Positions 24,201 through 35,249 of a stretch of DNA of 64,000 bases are shown in pieces. The position numbers and the translations under genes were made by a program. Where the stretch lies: assembly GCF_030272615.1 (NCBI RefSeq), contig NC_081413.1, positions 337,434,802-337,498,801 of the forward strand, written 5' to 3'. Origin of the DNA: Cryptomeria japonica (taxonomy: Eukaryota; Streptophyta; Pinopsida; Cupressales; Cupressaceae). The notes beneath the pieces were generated by a model. It searched no databases. It was given only the letters and a program-made list of their open reading frames with translations, and had not been told where the DNA came from. Position 1 is the stretch's first letter. Each line of letters begins with the position of its first letter.

Positions 24201-24564
24201 ATGAATTCACAATGAACCTTGCTAAGAACATAACGTACGATTTCATCTAAAATTTTTGGCACATGGAGGATGTTAATGAACCCTAAATCCTCAACAATCT
24301 TGTGTTACGGTTTGACTATACCTTGGTTGTTAGTAATAACATTTAAGAACATATTCTTTAAATCTTCAGACCCTAAAATTTCAATGTAGCAATGTATGTA
24401 TGCCCTAGGGTCTTCAGTAAACGCGATTCCCTTCGGGAATCTAGAAAATGCACCAATGGAGTCATCCAATTTTTCTATCTTAGGGATTATCTTGAAAATG
24501 GGTCTATATTCTCCATAATGGTAGGGTTTGCAACGAATTCAGGAACGAAGGATGAAGAAGCCAT
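21216..24564 (-). pseudogene. ORF2 of the pol-less element, unknown function
   Basis: ATG at 24562-24564 (MASSSFVPEFVANPT). The frame runs with several stops and shifts for about 1100 codons. The N-terminal third holds a helical domain (best open part 23615-24262, with DICEWLKDELLENLSKIKG and SGNMIMSLMLYFSKE). A Lys/Pro/Ser-rich linker follows (SPKKSRTLKKKQ near 23100), then a Glu/Lys-rich stretch (NKNEDKNEDKKEEKVDKE near 22110). A coiled-coil C-terminus (21570-21890, then EEKIEKLERDKARLR) ends near 21216. I recognise no enzyme motif. The N-terminal domain is distantly similar in length and pattern to the extra frames at 26918-29539 and 54118-55500. It takes the place where pol would be, so it may be a captured or ancient structural protein. 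Stops near 24487 and 24300 are clear. Confidence 0.6.
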
Positions 24565-24878
24565 TGCGTAAGATAAATACCTTTTAGTTGAGAAATCCTT
24601 GAATGCTCTGAAAAACTTTTTGCTGCTTCACCTTTGGAATGCCTTTGCTCAATTTTTCTCTTCTTCGAATGCTTGAATGATTTGGTGAGTTGAAATGAGA
24701 AATTATGATGTTTTATAACCAAAAAGTTAACTTACAACCACAATAAATGCTTCGCTAGTGAAGTGAATTTCCATTGCAACAACATGCCTGTCGGTAAAGA
24801 AGAATTATAATTTCTTACCACCAATCGAGGGTAAATGCATGATTTTCAATTAGTTGCCTTTCCCCTAAGGATTATTCC

Positions 24879-25978
24879 TTAGTTAGATGAAGAATCTCTT
24901 GTCGGTGCAATATTGCCTTGACTTGCCGGGTTAGAGACAGATTCATCATTCCTCTGATCTCTCTTCTTGATCCATTGTTTAGTGAATTCTTTCTTAATTT
25001 CATTTACCTTTTCTTTGCGTTTGTTTTTCGCCGGTACACTCTTGCTTCTACAAAATTTTGCAATAGGCCCAATCTTGTTACATGCATAAAAAAGTTACAT
25101 TGTTTCTCTGAATAGCTTTTCTATAACCTTGACCAGTTTGAGTTCTGCATTGATTAGATAAATGTCCAAATCTACCACAAATATAGCATTTCACATTCAT
25201 TCTACAATTGTTTGAGTTATGACCATTTTTATTGCATTTGGAACATTGACCGGTGGATGAGTTTGTATTCTAATTATTCCTAAATCTGCACTGATTTGCT
25301 CTATGACCAAATTTGTTGCAATTAAAACATTTCCCATTCAATTTATAAGCATTAGGTTGCCTTACCGGTTTAGTGTGATCATGATTGTTTGCAGTCCCGA
25401 AAATTTCTCGATGTTCAAATCCAAGTCCAATTGTTTCTCCATTAGGTTTTTGACTTTTCAGCATATCATCAAGCTTCTCTGAACTATTCTTGAATTTGTC
25501 TTTGTATTCATTTGCAGTGACCAACTCATTATCCAAAGTGCTAACTTGTCTTTTAAGTTCCTCTTTGTCATGTTGCATGTGAATCAAATTTGTTTTAATC
25601 ATATCATTTTCATAAATAAGCCTTAGAGATTCATCTGATCTTTCATTAAGTCTTTTGGCCAAATCTTCTTCATTCCTCTTTCTATCTTCAATATCCTTGC
25701 ATAATCTCATGGTTAAATCTTGCATCTCATTCTTCATGTTACTGTTCTCATCTAAATTTCTCTACAATATCTTTGAGAGTTTCCTTTTCTTCATCATCTT
25801 TATTTTGCAATTGCACATGTAATTCTTTTATCTTATTCTTTGCTATAACCAGGTTATCTTGAAGTGCTTTGATGAATTCCCGAGTAGTTTTGAGTTCATC
25901 TTCCAGTTTGATATTCTTCAATTTTTTTGTATCAAAATATTCAAGAGCTCCTTCCAATTGTTGTCTCAAACTTTCCAT
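24879..25978 (-). pseudogene. gag of the pol-less element with four CCHC zinc knuckles
   Basis: ATG at 25976-25978 (MESLRQQLEGALEYF). The N-terminal half is a predicted coiled coil (KLEDELKTTREFIKALQ, then KEELKRQVSTLDNELV). Four zinc knuckles follow in tandem: CFNCNKFGHRANQC (about 25290), CSKCNKNGHNSNNC (about 25220), CYICGRFGHLSNQC (about 25160) and a damaged one reading YACNKIGPIAKFC (about 25070), with its first Cys and its His lost. The stop is TAA at 24879-24881. Breaks: a frameshift near 25750, a stop near 25258 and a one-base shift in a T run near 25100. Ty1 gags usually carry one knuckle. The role would be RNA binding and packaging. Confidence 0.75.
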
Positions 25979-26036
25979 CGGTACCAGTTTCAAAATCTTC
26001 CTCAAGCTATTAGGCTTCTGTAAATAGAGAACTAGG

Positions 26037-26049
26037 CTCTGATACCAAT
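26037..26049 (-). promoter_or_regulatory. Primer-binding site of the pol-less element (tRNA-iMet type)
   Basis: On the minus strand ATTGGTATCAGAGCC follows the end of the 5' LTR. It has the full TGGTATCAGAGC match to the initiator-Met tRNA type. It fixes the element's orientation as minus. Confidence 0.88.
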
Positions 26050-26917
26050 TGTTAGATACTTGATTAGTCCCAAAGACACTGAGAGGAGGGGGTGAATCAG
26101 TGTCTAACTGGTAGATGAAAGATTTTAAATTGTTTGCAACTTTATAACCCAAATTAATATATCGATAAACAAATAATAATACAGTAAAGAGAAAAAAAAG
26201 TTTAAGCATCAATGCACACCATAACACAAATATTTTTGGCGAGGAAACCCGGTAGGGGAAAAAACCTCGGTAGGATTTGTGACTCACAATATTTACTCAC
26301 TGGCCAATATGAATAAATATTACTTGTACAATAGGGGCCTACACATGCAGGAAGGCCAACAGCCTAGAGCTCACTACTCAACACAAAATGGAGTCACACT
26401 GACTACAATTGGATGGTTAAATCCAATAACAATGTACTACTCAAAATAGCATCTGGAATGCTAGATTCAGTACCGGTTTAAGCTCTGTCAGATACCTCTG
26501 CCATAAACCTTGCTTTTCTCTACTCTACTCTTATTCGCTCATAGGATAATTACATCAAAATGCATGTATAGTTCATTTGATATCATAACCTATCACATCT
26601 CATATATCGCTTCCTTACATTACCTAATTACATTTCAAAATGACCTACAAGATCTCATACATATATGAGTCTTTACAATACATCATGTTGGCTATACAAA
26701 TATAATTACAATACAAAAAAATATTTTTTCAATTTGGCTTAGAGTGCCAATATAATCTACTATTAGTGTAGACTGGATGCCGGTGTGAATAAACTTGTAG
26801 TACTTTCCAGTTCCGATAGATGATGTCTATTGCCGGTGTAGCCTATGAACCATGTTACCAGTTGGTTGCCATCAATGACAACATCAACTATTCTCATTTG
26901 GGTGTATAATGCCAACA
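26050..26917 (-). repeat. 5' LTR of the pol-less element
   Basis: On the minus strand it begins TGTTGGCATTATACACCC at 26917 and ends GTATCTAACA at 26050. It pairs with 20128-20993. A TATA-like stretch (catatatgtatgagatc on the minus strand) lies near 26657-26672. Confidence 0.92.
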
Positions 26918-29539
26918 CCCAATGTTTTTGTAAACATAAGATTGCTAGAGGTTTTGGTGAGGAATTATAATTCGGTGAAGAGGTTCATTCAACTCCCAAA
27001 TGGGGAAGCATTTATTAGATTTTTTGCAGATACCATAAACAAGGTTTTCAATTTAGACCTCAGTCCTGATAAGCCCTCGTCCTTTGTGGAATCAGAGGAA
27101 GAATACCCCAGAATGGACACTACATATACCAGCTGGAAATTTTTCATTCACAAGAGGCAGACAAGAAAATTAACAGAGGAAGACAGGTCACCATTCAGCA
27201 TTGATTTGTTTAGACACTGCTTGCAGTACACATATATGTCATGTGGGAAAGTAGGAGGGGTGGAGGTGCTTGATCTAGCAAGCACTAGGATGCTGGTGTT
27301 AGCCTCTGATATACAAATGTATGAACCTCAACCTTTTGACTATGCAACATATCTGATGGAGAGGTTGCACGAAGGTTTTTTAAACCTTAGGGATGATAAT
27401 CATCCCAATTTCAAATTTTATTCACTAGTGATGCATCTAGTGTTATTTTATGGGTATGCAAAGGGTTTTTGGCCTCAAGGCCTAAAATTAAATACCAAGA
27501 ATAGGGAAGGTGAGGATCAACCCATCCAATTGTGGACATCTCTTTGGTATTCTTGATATATGAGGTCCAACTATATTAAGTTTGAAGAACTTATTGTGAT
27601 GCCATTTACTGAATGCATGTGATTTCATGTGAAGGGTCTATCTCTGACAAGATAAAGAGGTTCCTAAGACCTAGGGATTATGATGAAAGACACATTGTTG
27701 ATCATAAATGGGGGGACTAGTTTGTGAATAAGGATTTTACATGTTTTAGAGTATATGGATTTGAGGAGAGCCCCTACATGCTGCCAAAACTAGTACTATA
27801 CATAACAGCTTATCTAGAGATTGTGAGGCAATTGAGTGTGTCCAATGCTAAATTTTTTGTAGATATGCATAAGCAAGCCTTCCTTCCTGGGACACTGAGT
27901 TTTGGTGATTTCATCATAGTGTCAACCAAAGCTTATGAAATAATTGATAAGAAGTTGATAAAGAATACAATTTTTTTGAGCATTATGCCAGGAAAAACTA
28001 TGATCCTAAAGGTTACATTCACTCTTGCAAGAATAGGCAGAACTTAGGAGGTTATCTACATGTCAGTATTGAGGCTAAAGATATCTTTAGGAACATGGAG
28101 GATGTGGAGGCCAAAGAGGTAATTGATCAAGTGAATAATGAACTGGCAGAAAAGAGACAAAGACTCTAGGAAATTGAAACCGGGGAGGAGGAGGCAAAAA
28201 GTAAATCTGATGAGAATGCAGTAGATGGAAAGTTCCAGAGAAGGAAGAAGATCCAGACATGCAGGGCCAAATGGAGACAATATTAGAAGTTCATGCTGAC
28301 TCTTGGTTTGAGGAGTTTTTTTCTTTTATTTCTGATGATGTTTTTTATTCTTTCCAAAGAATTTGAATAATTCCTGTACAATTTTAAAGGGAAGAAATTG
28401 AGGGACTCTATTCCCAACATAACGCCTGATAATGAGGTTGAGTTGTTAAATAAATTAAAAGAGGAAATTGATGCAGAGATAACCACAATGATCCCTTAAA
28501 AGAGGAGGCAAATGCTTACAGAGACTAGGGTGATTTTGTTTCTTGGATGGGACCTCAATGCTTCTTTTATCTTTGACAGTTTATTGCATTCAGAAAACAA
28601 GGAATTCAAATTGGATATACAAGGTGTAAATGATGTATTTATTGGTTCAAGATTTGATCAAGATGAGGAAGCTTTGTTATTATGGGCTCTTTACCCTCCC
28701 AACAAGAGACCAAAGACATTGACGTTGACAAGACCTTTGGCCATATGATGAAACTAAAAGCTGGTGAAATTGATCTAATTGTTTCTGCTGATATCTGAGT
28801 GGATATTTCAAAATTCAATAAAGCACAAATGGTCAGAGTAGTGAGGGAGAGGAACTAGTACAAGGCATTGTATGAAGAAATGCTAAGGAGAAGTGGGCAA
28901 CAAGTGCCAATGGTTCTTACTCTGGATAGCTCTCAATGGAAGAAAAAATGCAAGGAGTTGCAACAAGAAAATAAAAGAATATTAAAACAGATGCAAAGTG
29001 TGAGGGCAGATATTGCTGGTGTATTACTAACTAAAAAATTTGAGGTTTTACAAGGCTTTCTAAAAGAATTCTGGATAGTATTTCAAAAGAACATGGGCAA
29101 TGTAGTTTCACACAACATAATTTTAAATAGATTGGGAACAAGGTTGCATGATAAAACAATGGCTAAAGTGGAAACAAAAAAAATTGAAAAAATAAAGAGG
29201 TTGCTGGCTAAACACAATAAATTTGATTAAGAATTACAATTTGAATATGACAAATGCAAACACACTTTTCAACATGATTTCCCAGAGTTAATTGATCAGA
29301 AGGGTGAGATAAAGGAAAAAGATGTATGGATCTCATAATGTCATAGTCTTCTCAATGCCGCCCTTGATATTGCCCAAATTGATAAAATTGAATTGAAAGA
29401 GATTGTGAAAGAGATGGAAAACTTTGTCACGCTAGAAGTCATTTTCAGGGATATCATCCATGATGTAGACAAATATAAGTCATAGAAGTACTTGGAGAAT
29501 ATACATAAGTGCGGCAAGATGCTGGGAGACCAGACCTGA
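26918..29539 (+). pseudogene. Extra retrotransposon frame (unknown family), main part
   Basis: Continues from 20127 after removal of the inserted element. The best open part is 26909-27556: NVFVNIRLLEVLVRNYNSVK, then YATYLMERLHEGFLNLRDD and KFYSLVMHLVLFYGYAKG. Later parts (27724-28047, 28512-28748, 28868-29230) lie in shifted frames. They have charged, coiled-coil-like composition (WKKKCKELQQENKRILKQMQ) and end GDQT with TGA at 29537-29539. It is homologous to the extra frame of element C (54118-55500), where the same order includes YAPYLTDAIHAGLVGIKNGK and WYSLLMHIFLFKG. I do not recognise a domain; a resemblance to Pfam 'putative plant transposon protein' families is possible. Stops and shifts show that it is dead. 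Which element carried it is unclear. Confidence 0.6.
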
Positions 29540-30409
29540 TGTCTAAGTTGGAGCCCTGAGTCATGTTTTTCTCTATTTTTATAATATGTTCATATTGTAA
29601 AGACAATTTTTAGGAAGTTAGTTTTTAGTTAGTTTTTGTTAGTTTTAGCTTTAATGAAAGGGTATGCCCTTTCACTTTCAAACTGAATCCTCATCTATAA
29701 ATGGAGGATCTTTTATAATAAGTGGGAAAGATACCTCAAGTTTTATGATCTTATCAAGACAATTTTATACAACACTTATGAAGTTTGTTTTATGGAAATA
29801 TCAAAGTTGATGGATGATACATATTGAAATCAACTGGTTTAATTATCTATTTTCAATATAAATTTCAAGTGTTCTTCATTCTGAATGGTATATGCTCTTC
29901 AATTGATTGATTAGTTCCATGTGATAAATCTATTTTATTAGATTGTGTCAATGTGTTATCTTATGCTATTGTGATTGAGACTAATTTCTATTTTGAGCAT
30001 CAGTTTGAAAGGTTGGTTGGGAAGTTTCAAATTGCCTTATTGGTCTTTCAAAGCAAAGTTAAAATTCAATAAGAATAACTGCATTTTATATTTTAGTTAC
30101 AATCCATATAGATTCTTTTTATGTGATGGTCTTTTTTTTTAAACAAGTTGTTAAACTGTCTCCATGGTTATACGTAGGATCTTTCAATTTGAAATAATAT
30201 GAAATCAGTAAGGGATGAAGGCACTGATCCATTGTTGATCTAATATAATTAAATCTGGTATTTTCAGAAGCAATCTTCATCAAGGAATCATACATTTAAT
30301 TTATACAGGCACAACTTAATAAAAATTTATCAGTAAACATTTCATAATTTTCAGCAAGCAAAAACTATAACCAGACATAATTCAAGAATAATTTGCCTCC
30401 TCGAAGGGT
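29540..30409 (+). other. Non-coding stretch after the extra frame
   Basis: No gene. It contains a perfect hairpin tgaaaggg-tatg-ccctttca at 29655-29674 and a TATA-like ctataaatgga near 29693-29703. This resembles an LTR or polyadenylation region, but I cannot find its partner LTR. The rest is AT-rich sequence with no recognised feature. Confidence 0.4.
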
Positions 30410-30414
30410 CACTA

Positions 30415-31836
30415 GTTTTTTGAAATTTTGCTATAGAAAAGCCTTTAATCGGAATTCAAGAAGTTTATGTTTCTCAACCTAATTGAAATTCAAGATCATT
30501 AGAAAACTATTCAAATGCTAAATTACATCCCACTTTAACTTAAATGAAAGAACCAATAGAGAAGTTCCTCTCACTCTTTGAGCAAGCCCTATCTGATCAA
30601 AGTTATCATGCATATATATAGATTCTTGAATCCTATCATAATCTTCCTCTTCTTCATAAATTTCATTCAAATCCTCATTAATAATAGCTACATTGTTGCT
30701 CTGTACTGCAACCATGTACAACTTCACAAGATGGAGATGTCCAACATGGATAACAAATACAACAGAACAAAAGATACTCATGAAATTTTTCCAAACCAAA
30801 TAGCTGCTAAAGAGAACATCTAGAAAAACTTAATACCCAAGTGAAAGACATCTCGGTAATCCTAAAAACACTAACATAATAAAAGATTTGAGAGCCATAG
30901 CTTACACATGATGTCAACCACTCATGTGTGGTCTACCCTAAGGGCAAGGACATTCAAGAGGTCATTAATAACATTTGGGTGTTCTTGCAAATAAAAGTGT
31001 ACAAATTTGTAGTACAATTCAACATTGGCCAATTTAAGTACAACATCTTTAAATTGCATATGATCCCATGCCTCTGGAGAATGGTTCATGATAGTAGTGG
31101 AAACATTATCATATTCATCATCTTGAATATATAAATATGTAAGTTCCTTCTAGTGCTACTGATCATCACAAAAATGGACATGAGTTCATCAAAGCGACCC
31201 CTATTTTGATAGTAATCACTAAACTCTTCCAAGTCATCCACCTAGAACAAAAAATAAATGTCATAACACAAAAAATATCAAAATCTCACCTTCATAGTTA
31301 CACATAACACTGCAGATGAACCTTCCCAAATTATCATGAAAAAACAAACTTAAAAAACAAACCACTTACTTGTGGTGTTGTTGTTCAGGTTGGCTCTATT
31401 GGACCCTGCAATTAAGATTCAATATACATTATTCAATAAGATTAACTATGCAACATAATGAAATATTGAAAAGTGTGTTATCTTATTGAGATTCTCTTGG
31501 TTTTGAGAATAGTTTAATATTCTCTACTTAACAGGGCCAACCACGTGAAGGTGGAAGCTCATTTGGTCCCTCCCCCCCTAACATCACTCTAAATTCCCCG
31601 TTAACATCTAGCATTCATTCACTTTTTCATCCATTAATTAAATATAACATTCATTCATTATCACATAATGTTCAATAACACATAACATTCATTAACACTC
31701 ATAACATGCAACATTCATCAACATTAATTAACACATATCATTCATGAACATTCATTAGCACATAATTACATTCATTAACACATAAAAATTAGTCATTATC
31801 AAATAATGTAGATTACAATAATTTTTTTTTATTTTT
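30415..31836 (-). other. CACTA 3' non-coding region
   Basis: No gene recognised. About 31590-31800 is a run of variants of cattcattaacacataa, a degenerate short tandem repeat. The open frames at 30518-30799 (minus), 30578-30823 (plus) and 30928-31134 (plus) have no family resemblance. Confidence 0.45.
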
Positions 31837-34800
31837 TTATTTTGAAGCTATGTAAAGTCTAAGTGGAGCATTGTTTTCTTCATCATTTCCCCCCTCTTCA
31901 GTTGTTCTGCCCTCTACTCATGATCTTGATGTATGCCTAGTCCTCTTCTAAGGATGAGGACACCGATGCAAAGGGGGGTCCTCTGCAATAACGAAGAAAT
32001 GGGTTAAATTTAAATCATTTTTTATTTTTTTACAAGTATTTCATCAATTTAAAGAACATAACCATGACTCTCTTTACCTGATGGGGCCACATCATCTTTG
32101 AAATCATTTTGTCTAGCCTCAACCTCAACATGCTGAACACCCTCTAGATCCTCTGGAGTTGAAATAAGAAAGGTTACATTAATCAATACACCAATTGCAA
32201 TTAAATTTGTTTAAAGGAATAATAGTGGTCCTCTTTACCTGACTGGGGAACTTCATGTTCCTGATGTTGTCTACCCGGATCATGCTCCACTTGGTCACCA
32301 CCGACTACATGATCTAAAATATTAATAAAAAGGGTTACATTAATTTCTACACCAATTACAATTTAAGATGTTTATTTATATTAATAATTACATAAAAAAA
32401 TTTGAATAGTAAATGAATACCTCCACTACTGGGATGCACATTCAGACCTTCATGTGGAGGTTGTGTTCCACGATTATCAGGCTGCATTCCAATGTCATGC
32501 ACATTGTTATAATTGCTTGCTTAATTAAAACAAATAAATTCACTTTATGTTGGAACTTAACATCAAATAGATTATTGGTAAAGTATTCAATTTGAAATTA
32601 TTTTCATATAGCTTATTTACCTGTGTGACGGATGCACTAGAATCTCATGTTTTCCCACTCAATTCTTGTAGTTGTTTAGCCATGACTGTATAGCCTTGCT
32701 GGTAGGCAATTCTCATGTCATCTTGTGTGGGTGCTCTATTGAATTCAGAGCCCTGCATTTTTACTTAGTATTGTGAATTTTGCTTGTAATGTCTGATAAA
32801 AAAAATTGTTTACAATTTATTAATATTTTGATGTGATATTTCATTACTAATACTTACAATTCGTGCGACAAGTTTCATATGACCACTAGAGCCGAGTCTG
32901 TGTTTCCCGTGCTTTTCTTGTCTTGCGTTGGTTGCCTTTGACATGTCACTCAATCTATGGAAAGATTAAAATATGTTAGATTATATAAATATAAAGAGTA
33001 ATTAGTACATAATTACATTCTTAATAGTATCACATACCTTCTTGTGGTGTTTGGTGGTGTATTTCCTTTTTTCCTTTCAATTCTCTCATTTGCATCCAAA
33101 ATTAGGTCCTTCCACTCCCTCTCTGGAATCATGGGGGGACACTCATACTTTACGTTCTTCTCTAAATGTGTCCTATAGTGGTCCCTCACATACTTTAGAT
33201 ATGTGCCAGCTTTTTCAAGGAGCTTGGTTTTGTTGAATGTGTCATTTCCGATCAACTCAACCATATGGTTTGTGAGTTCATATTTTAACCCGTTTTCTTG
33301 GTCCAAAAATTAATTGAAGCTACCTTTAATATAGTTCAAGAAATGGATCAAAGGAAAACTATTCTAGAAATGATGTGAAATAAAAATAGTGGATTAGGAT
33401 TAGTTCACATATGATGTTCCACCTTTTACGTATGGTGGGCCCAAACATTTGCAATGCAATATCATTAATATTTTTATGAAAAATATCATTTCCTGCAAAA
33501 AAATCATGGGATCATTAGTCCAAAATGAGTGGTCATTAAGTAAATTATAATTACACTATATATAATAATAATTATAAAGTACCCAAAACCTTTTGTATAT
33601 TCAAGGGAATCAATTCTTTGTTGCTCACCACCAATGTGGTCTGCAACATTCTCACACTAGCAATACATGAAGATCCAGGAAAGGATGGTATGTTATCACT
33701 AGTATTTGCCTCTGGCACATCCTCATGTCCATCTCCTGCTATAGAAAATGAATCCACTATGAAATGCCTCCAAGAAAGAACACTTCAAGGGAAATAAACA
33801 CATAACAAAAGAGAGAGCAAAAGAGGGATCTACCAATAGTGGGTGGGTCAACATGAAAAGTAGTAGAGGATGTCTACATGCTGCCTTTTGCTGACATTGT
33901 AGTCACCAATACAAATGGGGATAGCCTCAAATGAGGCGGCCTTTCCGTAGGATCATTGGCAACAACTAAAGAATAATCCATTAAATATATGAAAATTGCA
34001 AGAATTGTAAACAAGGATGAACCTTTATTAAGAGTTGTAAAGAAATATGAACCTTTATTAAGTGTTCGATGCTAATCTTAATGATACAACAATATGAAGG
34101 AGAATAAGGAAGGTAGGTTTTGATGTAGGTCAAAGGTATGGAAATTTGTGACAAGAGGGCAGTATAAGTGATAAACTAGTACAGTCCTTACAGAAGATAG
34201 TTGATGGAATCTATGTATTTAGATTGCTTCAATGTGCCATCTCATGTTGTCAAACTTCACACTGTCTTATTGGTCTTTGTAATGTCCCTACTTTGAAATA
34301 TAATTTAATAATAGTAAATTAAAATACAAGTGATCAGATCAGATCAAATGAGAACTTCTAATTGTGCTACTAAATACTTTATTAACAATTTAATAAACTA
34401 TTATTACAATCATAAATACACACAAAACTTATTATTATTCATTCTAAAGAGAGATCAATAGTATAGATAGGGAAAGGCCTATGTAAATAACACTAGCATT
34501 AACAAAGAAAGTTCACAAGTCCAAAGAAGGAGTAGTTTTAATGTATAGAACATGGTCATCACCTGCACTACTTAAAATACCCTGATCATGTCCACCAAGT
34601 TGATGATGAAACATGAAATTCTGTAAAAATAACATGTACACATTTTAGTTAGTGACATAAAAGAGTATAAAATATAAACCATTATTGAACTTTTGTTATA
34701 ATTAAAGCTTTCATTATTGCTTACTTGCATGTTTTCTACTACTTGCATCAATTGATTCAACCTATTTTTATCTCATCAATTTGAGGGTTGTGCATACCAA

Positions 34801-34942
34801 AGCAACAATCTCTATAAATTTTTGTGATAGACATTTTTATCACTTCTACAAGGTTTGTGGAAATTGCGTAGTCCTCATCGCTTAATGCTATGCTAAGGTG
34901 CTGATGTAAGGGAGGTTCCTTTCCCTTTCCCCAAACATCCAT
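31837..34942 (-). pseudogene. CACTA second gene: Transposase_24-like (TNPA-type) region
   Basis: Multi-exon minus-strand gene. Exons I can follow: 34942-34757 (MDVWGKGKEPPLHQHL), a coiled-coil-like NQLMQVVENMQ piece near 34740, and 33757-33572. Next is 33306-33013, with LLEKAGTYLKYVRDHYRTH and MIPEREWKDLILDANERI. Then come RLSDMSKATNARQEKHG and GSSGHMKLVARI (about 32960-32860), and GSEFNRAPTQDDMRIAYQQG near 32740. This order matches the Transposase_24 domain of plant CACTA TNPA-like proteins, which bind subterminal repeats. Short C-terminal exons follow (about 32510-32405, 32316-32240 and 32160-32085), ending NNAPLRLYIASK with TAA at 31837-31839. Stops near 33300, 32640 and 31950 and a one-base shift near 34760 make it inactive. 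Splice-like GT/AG pairs are visible at several joins. Confidence 0.65.
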
Positions 34943-35249
34943 CTATGACAAGAATATTATTAACACTATCAAAATTACTCCAAAACAATCAAGAAAATAA
35001 CATAATAATGTAATAGTTTGCTTCTATCTAATTTGTACAATTACAATGAAGTTTACCTTCTCAGTAGAAGTGTTGGGACCTACATCCCTATTTGTGCTAT
35101 GTGATGGATCCAGGTCACCCTGTGACAAAGAAAAAATATAAACGCATTAGCAAAATGAAACCAATAGGCTTAGAAAAAAAATTAATAATAAGATGGTATA
35201 TTGGAGTCATTAATTGGAGGTTGGTTTAAATGGTATATAGTACATACCA

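Larger units (their letters stand above)
20128..26917 (-). mobile_element. Pol-less Ty1-type LTR element (gag plus unknown ORF2)
   Basis: The LTRs at 20128-20993 and 26050-26917 are flanked by a perfect 5-bp duplication CCCAA (20123-20127 and 26918-26922). The orientation is minus: the primer site lies at 26037-26049 and the PPT at 20994-21004. Between the LTRs there is a gag with zinc knuckles and one further long frame, with no protease, integrase, RT or RNase H. This is the layout of a large non-autonomous LTR element. The LTRs differ at about 14 of the first 155 positions by my count, so the copy is old. The host sequence is the extra frame at 19801-29539. Confidence 0.92.

Noticed and set aside
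30564-30580. tctcactcttt as the left CACTA terminus with matching tct triplet
   Set aside because: The motif is CACTC, not CACTA, and the following bases do not match the right terminal repeat.
31590-31800. Possible CRISPR-like or satellite array (cattcattaacacat repeats)
   Set aside because: Units vary in length, there are no unique spacers, and the context is a plant transposon; it is low-complexity sequence.
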